A stretch of DNA of 64,000 bases from Arenibacter nanhaiticus (GTDB taxonomy: Bacteria > Bacteroidota > Bacteroidia > Flavobacteriales > Flavobacteriaceae): the NCBI RefSeq assembly GCF_900141935.1, contig NZ_FQYX01000016.1, forward strand, positions 1 through 64,000. The letters run 5' to 3'. Made by a program: the position numbers and the translations under genes. Below the pieces are notes generated by a model. That model was not told where the DNA came from. It made no database searches and saw only the letters and a list, made by a program, of their open reading frames with translations. This document shows, piece after piece, positions 43,839 through 54,400 of the stretch (within the stretch, counting starts at the first letter, position 1; each line of letters opens with the position of its first letter).

Positions 43839-45413
43839 ATGAAATTTAATTTATATATCAAATACGGTCTTTTATCCATTGGGATACTGACAGCTTCTAT
43901 TTCTTGTACCAATCTAGAAATTGAAGCTTCCGATTCTATCGTCAGTAAAGAAAGTACTGATGGCGGATTCACCGGTTTGGCAGATCCTGCCTCTTCTTTA
44001 AGCGATCTTTACAATAAGGTTGGAGGCGATTTCCAAACACAGGAAAACATGTATGCCTTAGAACAGGTTACTACAGATGAACTTCTAATTCCGACCAGAG
44101 GAACGGATTGGGGCGACAATGGCGTTTGGCGACAACTACATACCCATACTTGGACCTCCTCGCATTTATTCATAAAAAATGCATGGAATGCCCTAAACCA
44201 AAATGTATTTAGGGCTACCGAAATTATTGAAAGTAACCCGAGTGCCCAAGTATTGGCAGAAGCTAAATTTCTAAGAGCTTTTAATATGTTCTTTGTGATG
44301 GACCTTTTTGGCTCTGTCCCTTTTAGGGAAGTAGACGAAGGACCTAGTATCAATCCTAAAGTACTAAGCAGAACCGAAGCCTATACCTTTATAGAAACGG
44401 ATTTAACGGATGCAATGGCCGATTTGGCCAATGGCAGTCCAGGTACCGCCAATACCAGCAAGGCAACCAAAGCAGCGGCGCATTTCTTAATAGCAAAGCT
44501 TTATTTAAATGCCCATATCTATAATGGAAGCGGAACTCCTGACAATGCCGATATGCAAAAAGTGATCGATGCCGTTGATGCTATTAAGGCATTGGGATTT
44601 GATATTCAAAGTGGTTATTTTCAAATCTTTGAGCCTACCGATGATTCTGAAACCATTTTACACTTAAACAGTGAGGTGGCCGCGAGAATATGGAACACGC
44701 TTCACTACAACCAAAATTCTCCCGATAATACCGGTGGAGGATGGAACGGTTTTTCTACCCTAGCCGATTTTTACGACACCTTTGTTGGGGACCCTAACAG
44801 TAACTATGTGGGCGATGGCCAAGAAGAGCGAAGAGGATTTGTACCAGATGCTACTACGGCAAACGATCAAAACTTGGGTATTGGTTACGGATTCCTAATT
44901 AACCAACAATACGATTCGGATGGAAGTGCATTAAAAAATAGACAGGGCGGGCCCCTTTCTTTTTCCAAGGAAATTGCTTCTTTGGTGGGGAACTCTGAAG
45001 AGACAGGAATGCGGGTTATAAAATACCATCCCTTTGATCCTACCGATACCGATAACCAAAACAATTCCTTTCGAAAACACCAGATCATCTATCGCTATGC
45101 CGATGCACATTTGATGAAGGCCGAGGCCATCATGCGAATGGGAGGAGATCCTACCGCCCTAGTCAATGAACTACGCGCTAAGAGAGCGGATACTCCTGCC
45201 CTACCTTCGGTAACTGAAGATATCTTACTAGAGGAAAGAGGAAGGGAACTTTATATTGAATTCTGGAGAAGAAATGATTTGGTAAGGTTTGGCAAATTTA
45301 CGGCTCCATGGTCCCTAAAAGAAGTCAGTGGCGACACTAAGGTGAACCTATTTCCGATTCCGGAAACAGCCTTATTGTCTAACCCTAACTTAATTCAGAA
45401 CGAAGGGTATTAA
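43839..45413 (+). CDS. susD: SusD/RagB-type outer membrane substrate-binding lipoprotein
   Basis: 524 residues. A lipoprotein signal ends at the Cys in LTASISC. The fold is TPR-rich: FLRAFNMFFVMDLFGSVPF and KAAAHFLIAKLYLNAHIY are the conserved SusD helical blocks, and the C-terminal part has YRYADAHLMKAEAIMRMGG and LLEERGRELYIEFWRRNDLVRFGKF. It caps the SusC pore and binds glycans at the surface. It ends the rightward operon, followed by a terminator at 45541. It is the usual partner of the preceding susC gene. Confidence 0.94.
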   Translation: MKFNLYIKYGLLSIGILTASISCTNLEIEASDSIVSKESTDGGFTGLADPASSLSDLYNKVGGDFQTQENMYALEQVTTDELLIPTRGTDWGDNGVWRQLHTHTWTSSHLFIKNAWNALNQNVFRATEIIESNPSAQVLAEAKFLRAFNMFFVMDLFGSVPFREVDEGPSINPKVLSRTEAYTFIETDLTDAMADLANGSPGTANTSKATKAAAHFLIAKLYLNAHIYNGSGTPDNADMQKVIDAVDAIKALGFDIQSGYFQIFEPTDDSETILHLNSEVAARIWNTLHYNQNSPDNTGGGWNGFSTLADFYDTFVGDPNSNYVGDGQEERRGFVPDATTANDQNLGIGYGFLINQQYDSDGSALKNRQGGPLSFSKEIASLVGNSEETGMRVIKYHPFDPTDTDNQNNSFRKHQIIYRYADAHLMKAEAIMRMGGDPTALVNELRAKRADTPALPSVTEDILLEERGRELYIEFWRRNDLVRFGKFTAPWSLKEVSGDTKVNLFPIPETALLSNPNLIQNEGY

Positions 45414-45540
45414 AAGTAGATGATTTATAACACAAAAAGGATGAAGCGACCAAGTTGAACAGGTTATTTTTTCACAAGAGTCGAAAAAGCCTTATTTACC
45501 GATACGACGGCTGATTAAAATACCTCATAAAATCCAATAA

Positions 45541-45579
45541 AAACGGGCTGCCCTAAAAAGGTAGCCCGTTTGTTTTTTT
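45541..45579 (+). terminator. Intrinsic terminator of the susCD operon
   Basis: Perfect 9-base stem AAACGGGCT / AGCCCGTTT (45541-45549, 45563-45571) with extra inner pairs, followed by TGTTTTTTT. Confidence 0.9.
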
Positions 45580-45838
45580 GATTGTTCATTAAGCATCGCC
45601 AAGCGAAATTCGACTATTCCAGATAAGGACCTATAACTTAAGATGCCAATTCCTTTATTAGAAATCCGCCTTTTTTTTAAAATAGACCTGAAAGGAAGGG
45701 TTTTAGGCCGTACCTCCACTTTCCTTGCTTCAAAACCAACACAGCATATTTTAAGAAGGACCCGACTATTGTGAAGGACCACACATAATCTGGTGACGAA
45801 TCAGCAAAACACATCCTAGTTTCAATTCCGTTTATTTT

Positions 45839-45919
45839 GCGTTAGGGACCGCGGCGGCATCCCCGAAGCAGCGCAAGGGATACAGCCAAGGGCCCGCCCG
45901 ACGGAAGGAGGGAACGCCC
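45839..45919 (+). repeat. Dispersed ~80 bp intergenic repeat, copy 3
   Basis: Same orientation as copy 1. Starts GCGTTAGGGACC, contains GCGGCATCCCCG, GGGAT and GCCCGCCCGACG modules, and ends GGAGGGAACGCCC. It lies between two terminators in the gap between the converging susD and symporter genes. The rest of this 586-base gap (45414-45999) shows no other gene. Confidence 0.8.
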
Positions 45920-45950
45920 AAATAATTCACCTGCCACCTATGCAAAACAA

Positions 45951-45980
45951 CAAAGGGTGCCTTTTGCAAGACACCCTTTG
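45951..45980 (-). terminator. Intrinsic terminator of the symporter gene
   Basis: Perfect 9-base stem CAAAGGGTG / CACCCTTTG with a 12-base loop, 20 bases past the minus-strand stop at 46000, followed on that strand by TTGTTTTG. Confidence 0.8.
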
Positions 45981-45999
45981 TTATAGGTACACAATCTTA

Positions 46000-47580
46000 T
46001 TATTGCGCAAAATAAATATAAATCCCTACTACCAACAAGCAGATGGCAATTCCGACTTGTTTTACGTACTTGTAGGGCTCTATAGAAACCTGCTTGGTAT
46101 ATTCTAGTTCAAAATCTTTTTCCCTAGGCATAAATTTCCCGATGACCAACATAATGATGATATTCAGGACAAACAGTATAGCCATCACGTGTAAAAAATG
46201 TGGGTATTCATCATACCTTGGCTTTAAAATAAACTGACTGATTATATACAGTAAAGAACCCGAGATAATTCCGATTTTAGCGGCGATTGCGGGCACTCTT
46301 TTGGTCAGGTACCCCACCACGATAATGGTCAAAATTGGTATACTGTATATTCCGTTTACTTCTTGTAAGTACGCGAACAAACTTCCGGCATTGGCGATTA
46401 ACGGCGCAATCATCATGGCTGCTATGGCCAATACAATCCCAAACATTTTCCCGTATTTCACTACTGTTTTCTCCGTAGCTTCAGGATTAATGTGTTGTTT
46501 ATAGATATCGATCCCAAATAAGGTTACCGAAGAGTTTAGCACACTATTAAACGAACTTAAAATAGCTCCGAATAAAACTGCCGCAAAAAATCCGACCAAA
46601 TATTCCGGTAAAACAGCATTGACCAAGGCAGGGTATGCCTGATCTGGAACCTCTAGCTCTCCCTTGAACAAATGGTACGCGATAATCCCGGGAAGCACCA
46701 CAATTAACGGGCCTAAAATCTTTAAAAAGGAGGCCAACAACAACCCTTTCTGACCTTCTTTAAGGTTCTTTGCTCCTAAAGCACGCTGAATAATTTGTTG
46801 GTTGGTTCCCCAGTAAAACAATTGTACCAGCATCATTCCTGTAAATATGGTTGAAAAAGGCACTGAATTTTCCGGACCTCCTATGGATACGAATTTATTC
46901 GGATTTTCATCGACCAATATATTTAGTCCATCGAAAATACTTCCATCACCGATTGCCAACAACCCGAATACCGGAATTAAAAGTCCGCCTAAAAGCAATC
47001 CTATAGCATTTATACTATCTGATACTGCCACTGCCTTCAACCCTCCAAATACCGCATATATAGAACCTATTATCCCTATTCCCCAAACACAAATGGTTAA
47101 GGCGGCCGTATCGGACACCCCGAGCATGGTGGAAACATCGAACATAGTACTAATAGCTACTGCTCCGGAATACAGAATTACAGGTAATAGCACCACCACA
47201 TAACCTGTTAAAAACAAGGCCGAGGTAATGGTTTTTGTCGAAGTATCGTAACGCTTCTCTAAAAATTGAGGAACCGTTGTAATTCCGCCCTTTAAGTATC
47301 TGGGCAATAAAAATATTGCGGTAACGACCATGGCAATAGCTGCCAAAGTTTCCCAGGCCATTACCGACAGCCCTTCGGTATAAGCCTGTCCATTTAGCCC
47401 AACTATTTGCTCTGTAGACAAATTCGTTAACAATAAAGATCCTGCAATTACCCCTGCAGTTAAACTTCTGCCACCTAAAAAATAGCCATCGGAGGAATTT
47501 TCGTCTGTTTTTCTGGTAGCTAAATAAGCTATTATGGCCACAAGGATTGTGAAGCCGGCAAAAGAAAGAATTCCCAACAT
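46000..47580 (-). CDS. Sodium/solute symporter (SSS/SLC5 family), sugar-type
   Basis: 526 residues, about 13-14 TM helices. YFLGGRSLTAGVIAGSLLLTNLSTEQIVGLNGQAY is the N-terminal SGLT-like block, and YWGTNQQIIQRALGAKN is the family signature in the middle. vSGLT-like proteins move sugars with Na+. The gene converges on susCD and lies beside the GH65 locus, so it may carry the product of SusCD across the inner membrane; that is inference. It has the best promoter match in the window. Its specificity (glucose, maltose, other) cannot be told from sequence. Confidence 0.88.
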   Translation of the reverse strand: MLGILSFAGFTILVAIIAYLATRKTDENSSDGYFLGGRSLTAGVIAGSLLLTNLSTEQIVGLNGQAYTEGLSVMAWETLAAIAMVVTAIFLLPRYLKGGITTVPQFLEKRYDTSTKTITSALFLTGYVVVLLPVILYSGAVAISTMFDVSTMLGVSDTAALTICVWGIGIIGSIYAVFGGLKAVAVSDSINAIGLLLGGLLIPVFGLLAIGDGSIFDGLNILVDENPNKFVSIGGPENSVPFSTIFTGMMLVQLFYWGTNQQIIQRALGAKNLKEGQKGLLLASFLKILGPLIVVLPGIIAYHLFKGELEVPDQAYPALVNAVLPEYLVGFFAAVLFGAILSSFNSVLNSSVTLFGIDIYKQHINPEATEKTVVKYGKMFGIVLAIAAMMIAPLIANAGSLFAYLQEVNGIYSIPILTIIVVGYLTKRVPAIAAKIGIISGSLLYIISQFILKPRYDEYPHFLHVMAILFVLNIIIMLVIGKFMPREKDFELEYTKQVSIEPYKYVKQVGIAICLLVVGIYIYFAQ

Positions 47581-47610
47581 TATATCTTAAGTTTTTTTGG
47601 TTGTAGCCGA

Positions 47611-47644
47611 TAAATATATTGGATTATTTATTAATAGAAGTCAA
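47611..47644 (-). promoter_or_regulatory. Promoter of the symporter gene
   Basis: On the minus strand TTG (47644-47642), 23 bases, then TATATTTA (47618-47611): both Bacteroidota elements at allowed spacing, with one mismatch in the -7 box. Leader of about 25 bases. Confidence 0.5.
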
Positions 47645-48105
47645 CCTATTTAATTTTCTGACAATTTCGTTTAAAATTTAACGGCATTAGCCTTAAAACA
47701 CAAGATTATCAACAGGATAATTAACATCCCTTGGTTTCCATATTCACTTTACTTTAACTATATTACACATGTCTTTGGACCGCCGTAATTATGGCAAAAA
47801 CAAAGAATTATGAAATAGCTAACACCAACCAAAACATGCCAAAAAAAGATACTTTCAAACGTACATCCAATGTGCCCATATGGGGAAAGCTCATTCGTGT
47901 AAAAACAAAATTCTGCAAGAAAACATAGCGCTTCTATACCCTACAAAGCATTAACATAACCAACACCATTTTTCATTCAAGACCGCAGTCTTCAAAAAAG
48001 TCAAGGTCCGTTGTTCCTTGCGCTAGCAACTTATTGGAAACAAACCAATAATATCACCGGCGATTTTAATATTGCGGTCACTCTAAAAAAGAAGGATCAA
48101 AAAAT
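47645..48105. other. Long upstream region of the VCBS operon
   Basis: 461 bases without a firm gene. A 45-codon ORF at 47791-47928 (MAKTKNYEI... ending KFCKKT, basic) lacks a ribosome site and is doubtful. A perfect 7-base inverted repeat TTATTGG/CCAATAA is at 48031-48051, and AAGAC/GTCTT with a 4-base loop lies about 47979-47993. No full promoter match was found. Confidence 0.4.
48031..48051. promoter_or_regulatory. Inverted repeat upstream of the VCBS operon
   Basis: TTATTGG (48031-48037) and CCAATAA (48045-48051) are exact reverse complements with a 7-base spacer, 55 bases before the ATG at 48106. Could be an operator or a leader hairpin. Confidence 0.35.
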
Positions 48106-51100
48106 ATGACAATATTTAAAGTAAAAAATATAGCAATCCTATGTACCATTGCTTTAGTAAGTTCTTGTTCCCCAAAAAAAGAAGCAGAAACGGCTCCGGA
48201 AAAAACCTTATTTTCCTTACTGCCCTCTGAAAGAACGGGAATAGACTTTATAAATGAGGTGGTTAACCAAAAAGATTTCAATATTTTTAAATACCGGAAT
48301 TTTTATAACGGTGGTGGTGTAGCCATTGGCGACATTAACAACGATGGACTTCCTGACATATATCTCACTGCCAATATGGGCCCTAACAAACTTTATTTGA
48401 ACAAGGGCAATTTAGAATTTGAGGATATCTCCGAAAAGGCCGGGGTTAGCGGTAACAAACCATGGTCTACCGGGGTGGTTATGGTCGATATTAACGGGGA
48501 CGGCCTTTTAGACCTATATGTCAGCAACGCCGGGAATATGGAAGGCAACAACCACGATAATGACCTTTACATTAATAATGGAGACCTTACTTTTACGGAA
48601 AGTGCCGAAGCCTATAACTTGGCCAAAACCGGATTTTCTACCCATGCATCTTTCTTTGATTATGACAAAGACGGCGATTTGGATGTATACATCCTAAACA
48701 ACAGCAATATTCCCGTAAGTAGTTTGGGCTATGCCGAACAACGAGACATTAGGGCTCAGGACTGGGAAGGAGTACCCAAAATTTTTAGGGGCGTTGGAGA
48801 TATGCTACTGAGAAACGACGATGGCAAGTTTGTAGATGTCAGTGAAGAAGCCGGAATTTATGGCAGTCTTATTGGTTTTGGGCTTGGTGTAATGGTGAGT
48901 GATGTCAATGGAGACCTTTACCCGGACATTTATGTATCCAATGATTTTTATGAGCGAGACTACCTATATATCAACCAGCAAGACGGCACCTTTGAGGAAG
49001 AAATAAAGGATTGGACCTCCCACCTGTGTTTATCGGCTATGGGAGTAGATATGGCCGATATTAATAACGACGGAAAAAGCGATATTTTTATTACAGATAT
49101 GTTACCCGAGGGAGACCAGCGTGTAAAATCTGTCATGGAATTTGAAGGTTATAATATATTTAAATTAAAGCAGAGCAAGGATTTTTTCCAGCAATACATT
49201 CAAAACACCTTGCAGTTGAATAATGGCAACAACAGCTTTTCCGAAGTGGCTTATTTTAGTGGCGTTGCAAAGACCGACTGGAGTTGGGCCGGACTTTTAT
49301 TTGATATGGACAATGATGGTTTACGCGATATTTATGTGACCAACGGCATTAACCATGACCTTACAGATCTAGATTTTGTAGACTTTTTTGCCAACGAAAT
49401 CATCCAAAAAATGGCGCTGACCGGGAAAAAGCAATCCATTGATTCTATTATCAATAAAATGCCTTCTGAGCCACAACCCAATTACGCTTTTAGAAACAAC
49501 GGGGACATTACCTTTAGCAATGAAACCAAAAATTGGGGACTCGAGATTCCAAGTTTCTCCAATGGCGCTGCATATGCAGATTTGGATAATGACGGAGACC
49601 TAGATCTTGTGGTAAACAACGTGAATATGCAGGCCTTTATTTTTGAAAATAACAGTGAAAAATTTAGCAAAAACAACTATATCAAGGTACAATTAAAAGG
49701 CACTGCCCCCAACACTTTTGCCATAGGAGCAACGGTTAAACTATATCATAAAAAAGAAGTTATCGTTCAAGAGCTAATTCCTTCTCGAGGGTTTCAATCG
49801 TCCATGGATTATATTATGACCATAGGTTTAGGCCAACGACAAATAATAGATTCCCTACGGGTAATTTGGCCCGATGACCAAACCCAAATACTAGATTCAC
49901 TTGGGGTGAACCAAGTACTGGTTTTACATCAACCGGAAGCCCAGGGTCTGTATAAACCCATTAAAAACACTCCTAAGGAAACTTTGCTAACCGAATTGAA
50001 TACCACTAGCCTTCTATCGCATACGGAAAACACTTATAACGATTTTGACTACGAGGGCCTCATTTCTAAAATGCTTTCCCAAGAAGGTCCGGCCTTGGCG
50101 GTCTCCGATATCAATGCCGATGGGCATGAGGATGTTTTTATTGGAGGTGGTGCTAGTGCCAGTGCGGTAATTTATAGGCATAGCGGCAAGGGAAAGTTAA
50201 CGCCCACCAAGCAGATTGCCTTGGAAAAAGATGCCGTATTTGAAGATACCGCGGCTGCCTTTTTGGATGTTGACGGGGATGGGGATATGGATTTATTGGT
50301 AGGCAGTAGTGGCAACCAGACCGGTGCCGAAAAATCGTATGGAACCCGACTGTACCTCAACAATGGGCAGGGGATGTTTACGGCTTCTTCCAACACCTTG
50401 CCAAGCGTTTACAACAACATATCTGTCATTGCCCCGTATGATTTTGACGGAGATGGCGATATGGATGTATTTATAGGTTCTAGAAGCGTAGTTGGCAACT
50501 ATGGTATAGAACCTGAACATTTATTTTTAGAAAACAAAGGTGATGGAACTTTTGTAGACGCTACGGAACGTTTGGCCTTTGACACCAAAAAAGCAGGGCT
50601 TGTTACCGATGCCATTTGGACAGATATAGATGGTGACCAGAAGAAAGACCTAGTAACTGTTTCTGAATGGGGATCGGCAACGGTGTACAGGAATACGGGA
50701 AGACGGTTGGTCCTAATGCCCACTAGCTTAGATAGTTTACCGGGCTGGTGGAATGCTATTGAAGCTGCTGACTTGGATAATGACGGGGACATAGATCTTA
50801 TTTTAGGTAATCAGGGGAGCAATGTTCCCTATGCCGCTTCAACGGAAAACCCCATGAAATTGTGGATCAACGATTTTGACGATAACGGCACCATTGAACA
50901 AATTATGTCCCAAAATTTCGATGGCAAAGATTATCCCATCCATCAGAAAAAAGAACTGACCAACCAGATCGTATCCTTAAAAAAGCAAAACTTAAAAGCT
51001 TCGGAATACGCCAAAAGGACGGTAGAAGAATTGTTTCCTCCAGAGAAAATACGGCAAACCATTGTAAAGAAGGCAAGCATCCAAGAATCGGTCATTGCCA

Positions 51101-51453
51101 TCAATGAAGGCCAGGGACAATTTGTTCTTAAAAAACTTCCCAATCGGGTTCAATTTTCTTGTGTCTGTGGAATTTACTGTACCGACATTAATAACGATGG
51201 ACATTTGGATATCATTATGGGGGGCAACAATTTTGCCTTTAAACCTCAGTATTCCCGTTTAGACGCTAACTATGGCAACATCCTTTTAGGCGATGGAAAA
51301 CTAAATTTTGAATGGCAAAATTATGATGAAAGCGGCTTTTTTATCAAGGATGAGATTAAACACCTGCAAATGTTTAAGGACAAACAAGGCAAGCGATTTA
51401 TCATTACGGCTATCAACAATAATCAACCTAAGATTTTTTCATTAAATGATTAA
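48106..51453 (+). CDS. UnbV-type VCBS/FG-GAP repeat lipoprotein, first paralogue
   Basis: 1115 residues. A lipoprotein signal (ALVSSC) is followed by many beta-propeller repeats carrying Ca-binding loops such as DINNDGLPDI, DINGDGLLDL, DYDKDGDLDV, DVDGDGDMDL and DFDGDGDMDV; about 13 such loops are visible. An ASPIC/UnbV domain lies mid-chain (FAIGATVKLYHKKEVIVQEL...RGFQSSMDYIMTIGLG). The architecture suggests two propellers around the UnbV domain. It sits at the cell surface or outer membrane; the ligand is unknown. It overlaps the second paralogue by 8 bases. Such proteins are sometimes mislabelled RNA-binding. Confidence 0.9.
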   Translation: MTIFKVKNIAILCTIALVSSCSPKKEAETAPEKTLFSLLPSERTGIDFINEVVNQKDFNIFKYRNFYNGGGVAIGDINNDGLPDIYLTANMGPNKLYLNKGNLEFEDISEKAGVSGNKPWSTGVVMVDINGDGLLDLYVSNAGNMEGNNHDNDLYINNGDLTFTESAEAYNLAKTGFSTHASFFDYDKDGDLDVYILNNSNIPVSSLGYAEQRDIRAQDWEGVPKIFRGVGDMLLRNDDGKFVDVSEEAGIYGSLIGFGLGVMVSDVNGDLYPDIYVSNDFYERDYLYINQQDGTFEEEIKDWTSHLCLSAMGVDMADINNDGKSDIFITDMLPEGDQRVKSVMEFEGYNIFKLKQSKDFFQQYIQNTLQLNNGNNSFSEVAYFSGVAKTDWSWAGLLFDMDNDGLRDIYVTNGINHDLTDLDFVDFFANEIIQKMALTGKKQSIDSIINKMPSEPQPNYAFRNNGDITFSNETKNWGLEIPSFSNGAAYADLDNDGDLDLVVNNVNMQAFIFENNSEKFSKNNYIKVQLKGTAPNTFAIGATVKLYHKKEVIVQELIPSRGFQSSMDYIMTIGLGQRQIIDSLRVIWPDDQTQILDSLGVNQVLVLHQPEAQGLYKPIKNTPKETLLTELNTTSLLSHTENTYNDFDYEGLISKMLSQEGPALAVSDINADGHEDVFIGGGASASAVIYRHSGKGKLTPTKQIALEKDAVFEDTAAAFLDVDGDGDMDLLVGSSGNQTGAEKSYGTRLYLNNGQGMFTASSNTLPSVYNNISVIAPYDFDGDGDMDVFIGSRSVVGNYGIEPEHLFLENKGDGTFVDATERLAFDTKKAGLVTDAIWTDIDGDQKKDLVTVSEWGSATVYRNTGRRLVLMPTSLDSLPGWWNAIEAADLDNDGDIDLILGNQGSNVPYAASTENPMKLWINDFDDNGTIEQIMSQNFDGKDYPIHQKKELTNQIVSLKKQNLKASEYAKRTVEELFPPEKIRQTIVKKASIQESVIAINEGQGQFVLKKLPNRVQFSCVCGIYCTDINNDGHLDIIMGGNNFAFKPQYSRLDANYGNILLGDGKLNFEWQNYDESGFFIKDEIKHLQMFKDKQGKRFIITAINNNQPKIFSLND

Positions 51454-54400
51454 ACACTTACTCTTTATATTATCTATAATGCTCCTTGGGAGCTGCGGTC
51501 AAAAGCAGGGGCGTCTTTTTAGCAATCCCGGTCCTGAAGAAACGGGTATCGATTTTCAAAATACCCTTACCCCTACCGAGGATCTTAATATTTTAGACTA
51601 CCTATATTTTTATAATGGTGGCGGAGTAGCCATAGGCGATATTAATGGCGATGGGCTACCCGACATATTTTTTTCTGGCAATCAGGTGAAAAACAAATTG
51701 TACCTCAATGAAGGGAGTTTAAAATTCGAGGATATTTCTGCCACTTCGGGCATCGAAGGCAATAGCTCTTGGAACACCGGTGCCGTCATGGGCGATGTGA
51801 ACGGGGATGGCCTTTTAGATATTTATGTATGCGCCGTAGTAGGAATCAACGGATTTTACGGACACAATGAACTTTTTATAAATAATGGCGACAATACCTT
51901 TACCGAAAGTTCGAAAAAATACGGTCTAGATTTTGAAAACTTTAGTAGTACCGCCGCTTTTATAGATTATGATTTGGATGGAGATCTGGATATCTATTTG
52001 CTGAATCATGCGGTACATACCCAGGCCTCTTTTGGCAAAGCCGATATAAGAAAAAACAGAGATCCACAAACCGGTGATAAGCTCTTGCGTAATGATAACG
52101 GCATTTTTACCGATGTAAGCGAAGAAGCAGGAATTTACGGTGGGGTAAATGGCTATGGATTAGGGATTTCGGTAGCCGATTTTAACCAGGACGGCTATCC
52201 CGACCTTTATATTGGCAACGATTTCCATGAAGACGACTACTTTTACCTGAACAATGGCGATGGCACCTTTACAGAACAATTACGCACCTATTTTGGGCAT
52301 ACGAGCAGGTTTTCTATGGGCAATGATGCCGCAGACATCAATCATGATGGTTGGCCAGACCTCCTTACCCTGGACATGCTTCCGGAAGATGAAACCGTTC
52401 TTAAATCATCGGATGGGGACGACCTTACCCAAACCCAAAATTTAAAGGTAGATCGGTATGGATACCATTATCAGTTTTCTAGAAATATGCTCTTTGTAAA
52501 CCAACAGAACAAAGCTTTTACAGAAACGGCGCTTCTCAGCGGAGTGGCTGCCACAGATTGGAGCTGGAGCGCCCTTTTGGGGGATTATGATATGGACGGA
52601 AAACAAGACATCTTTATTTCTAACGGCATTCCTAAAAGACCCAACGATCTCGATTTTATAAAGTTTGCCTCTAGCGAGCAAATCAGAACTAAAATGAACA
52701 ATACCAAGCTCGTAGACCAGCAAGCGTTTGATTTAATGCCATCGGGGAAAGTGCATAATTATATTTTTAAAGGCGAGGAAGGTTTAAAGTTTAACAACGA
52801 ATCTGGGCATTGGACCATCAAAGACTCCCTTATTTCTGGAGCAACCGCCTATGCCGATTTGGACAATGATGGCGATCTGGACCTTGTGATCAATAACATT
52901 AATAGTACGGCTAGCTTGTATGTCAACAAAACCGATGACAAGGCTAATTACCTTAAGCTAAATTTTAAGTATACGGATAAAAACAAATTCGGCATAGGGA
53001 CGAAGGCATTCTCTTATCACAAGGGAAGGCTTCAATACAAGGAGTTATATACGGTGAGAGGGTTTCAGGCATCGTCGGAGCCGATGATTCACTTTGGTTA
53101 TGGTCAAGAAAAATTCATAGATTCAATTAAGATAGTATGGCCTAATAAGACCTATCAGGTATTAAAAAAAGTAGCTACCAATCAATATCTCACCCTCTCT
53201 CCCAAAGGCACCAACGCTTTTAACTATGATTCTTTGAAGAAAGACACAAGGAACATTTTTAAAAGAACCACGGATAATTTAGGCATTAATTTTACCCATG
53301 AAGAAGACCACTATTTAGATGTGAATCGTCAAAAATTAATTCCTTATCAGATATCCGATCGGGGTCCGGCTGTCGCTATTGGGGACCTTAACAATGATGG
53401 TAAAAAAGATATTTTCTTTGGAGGTTCCAAATACATTCCATCCAGAATATTTTTGCAAAAAGACAGCACCTATGTAGAAACCGCCATTCCGTCCATTGCA
53501 AAAGACTCTATTAAAGAAGATATCAGTGCCATCATTGCCGATTTTGACAAGGACGGCCTAAACGATCTTTTTATCGGTACGGGCGGAGGCGATTTTTATG
53601 ACCAAATGCCCCCCCTAACGGATAGTTATTACCGCCAAGAGAAGGATACTTTTACAGAGATGCCCCTATCCTCCTATTTTGAAAATGCCGGTATTCTTCG
53701 GGAATATGATTTTGACGGCGATGGCGACCTGGATGTTTTTGTGGGCAACCATGCAGTGACCAATGATTTTGGAAAAATTCCAAATTCTTTTTTATTACGG
53801 AATCAAGGGGGGACTTTTTCTATGGTGCCCAATGCGGAATTGCAAGGTGCCGGGATGATTACGGATGCTGTTTGGAGCGATTTTGATGGGGACGGTATCA
53901 AGGACCTTATCCTTGTAGGGGAATGGATGTCTCCTAAATTTTTTAGGAACAACAATGGGGATTTATCAGAACATTTCACCTTGGAACAAGCTTATACCGG
54001 GCTATGGCAGAGTATTGTTCCTTTTGATATTGACCGCGACGGCACTATGGATTATCTGTTGGGCAATTGGGGTACCAATACCAAACTAAGTGCCTCTATG
54101 AAATATCCCTTAAAGATGTACTATTCAGATTTTGATAACAATGGCAGTACCGAAACTATTTTGGCCATGGCAAAAAATGGCAGCTATTATACCTTGGACG
54201 GCTTAGACGAGCTATCGTCCCAATTGGTAAGTCTCCGAAAAAAATTCACCAATTATAAGGAATTTGCAGGAAAACCAATTTCCGAAATCTTAGGGGAACC
54301 AGCCTTACAAAAAGCCACCTTATTGGAAGTAAATACCCTCGCATCTGGCTATTTAAAAAATAAAGGTGGTAAATTTACCTTTGTTCCCTTTTCCACACCC

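Noticed and set aside
45525-45782. 85-codon minus-strand ORF after susD
   Set aside because: It runs through the susD terminator and low-complexity DNA; no family resemblance.
47791-47928. 45-codon basic ORF upstream of the VCBS operon
   Set aside because: No ribosome site or homology that I can see; short ORFs are expected by chance in this A-rich stretch.
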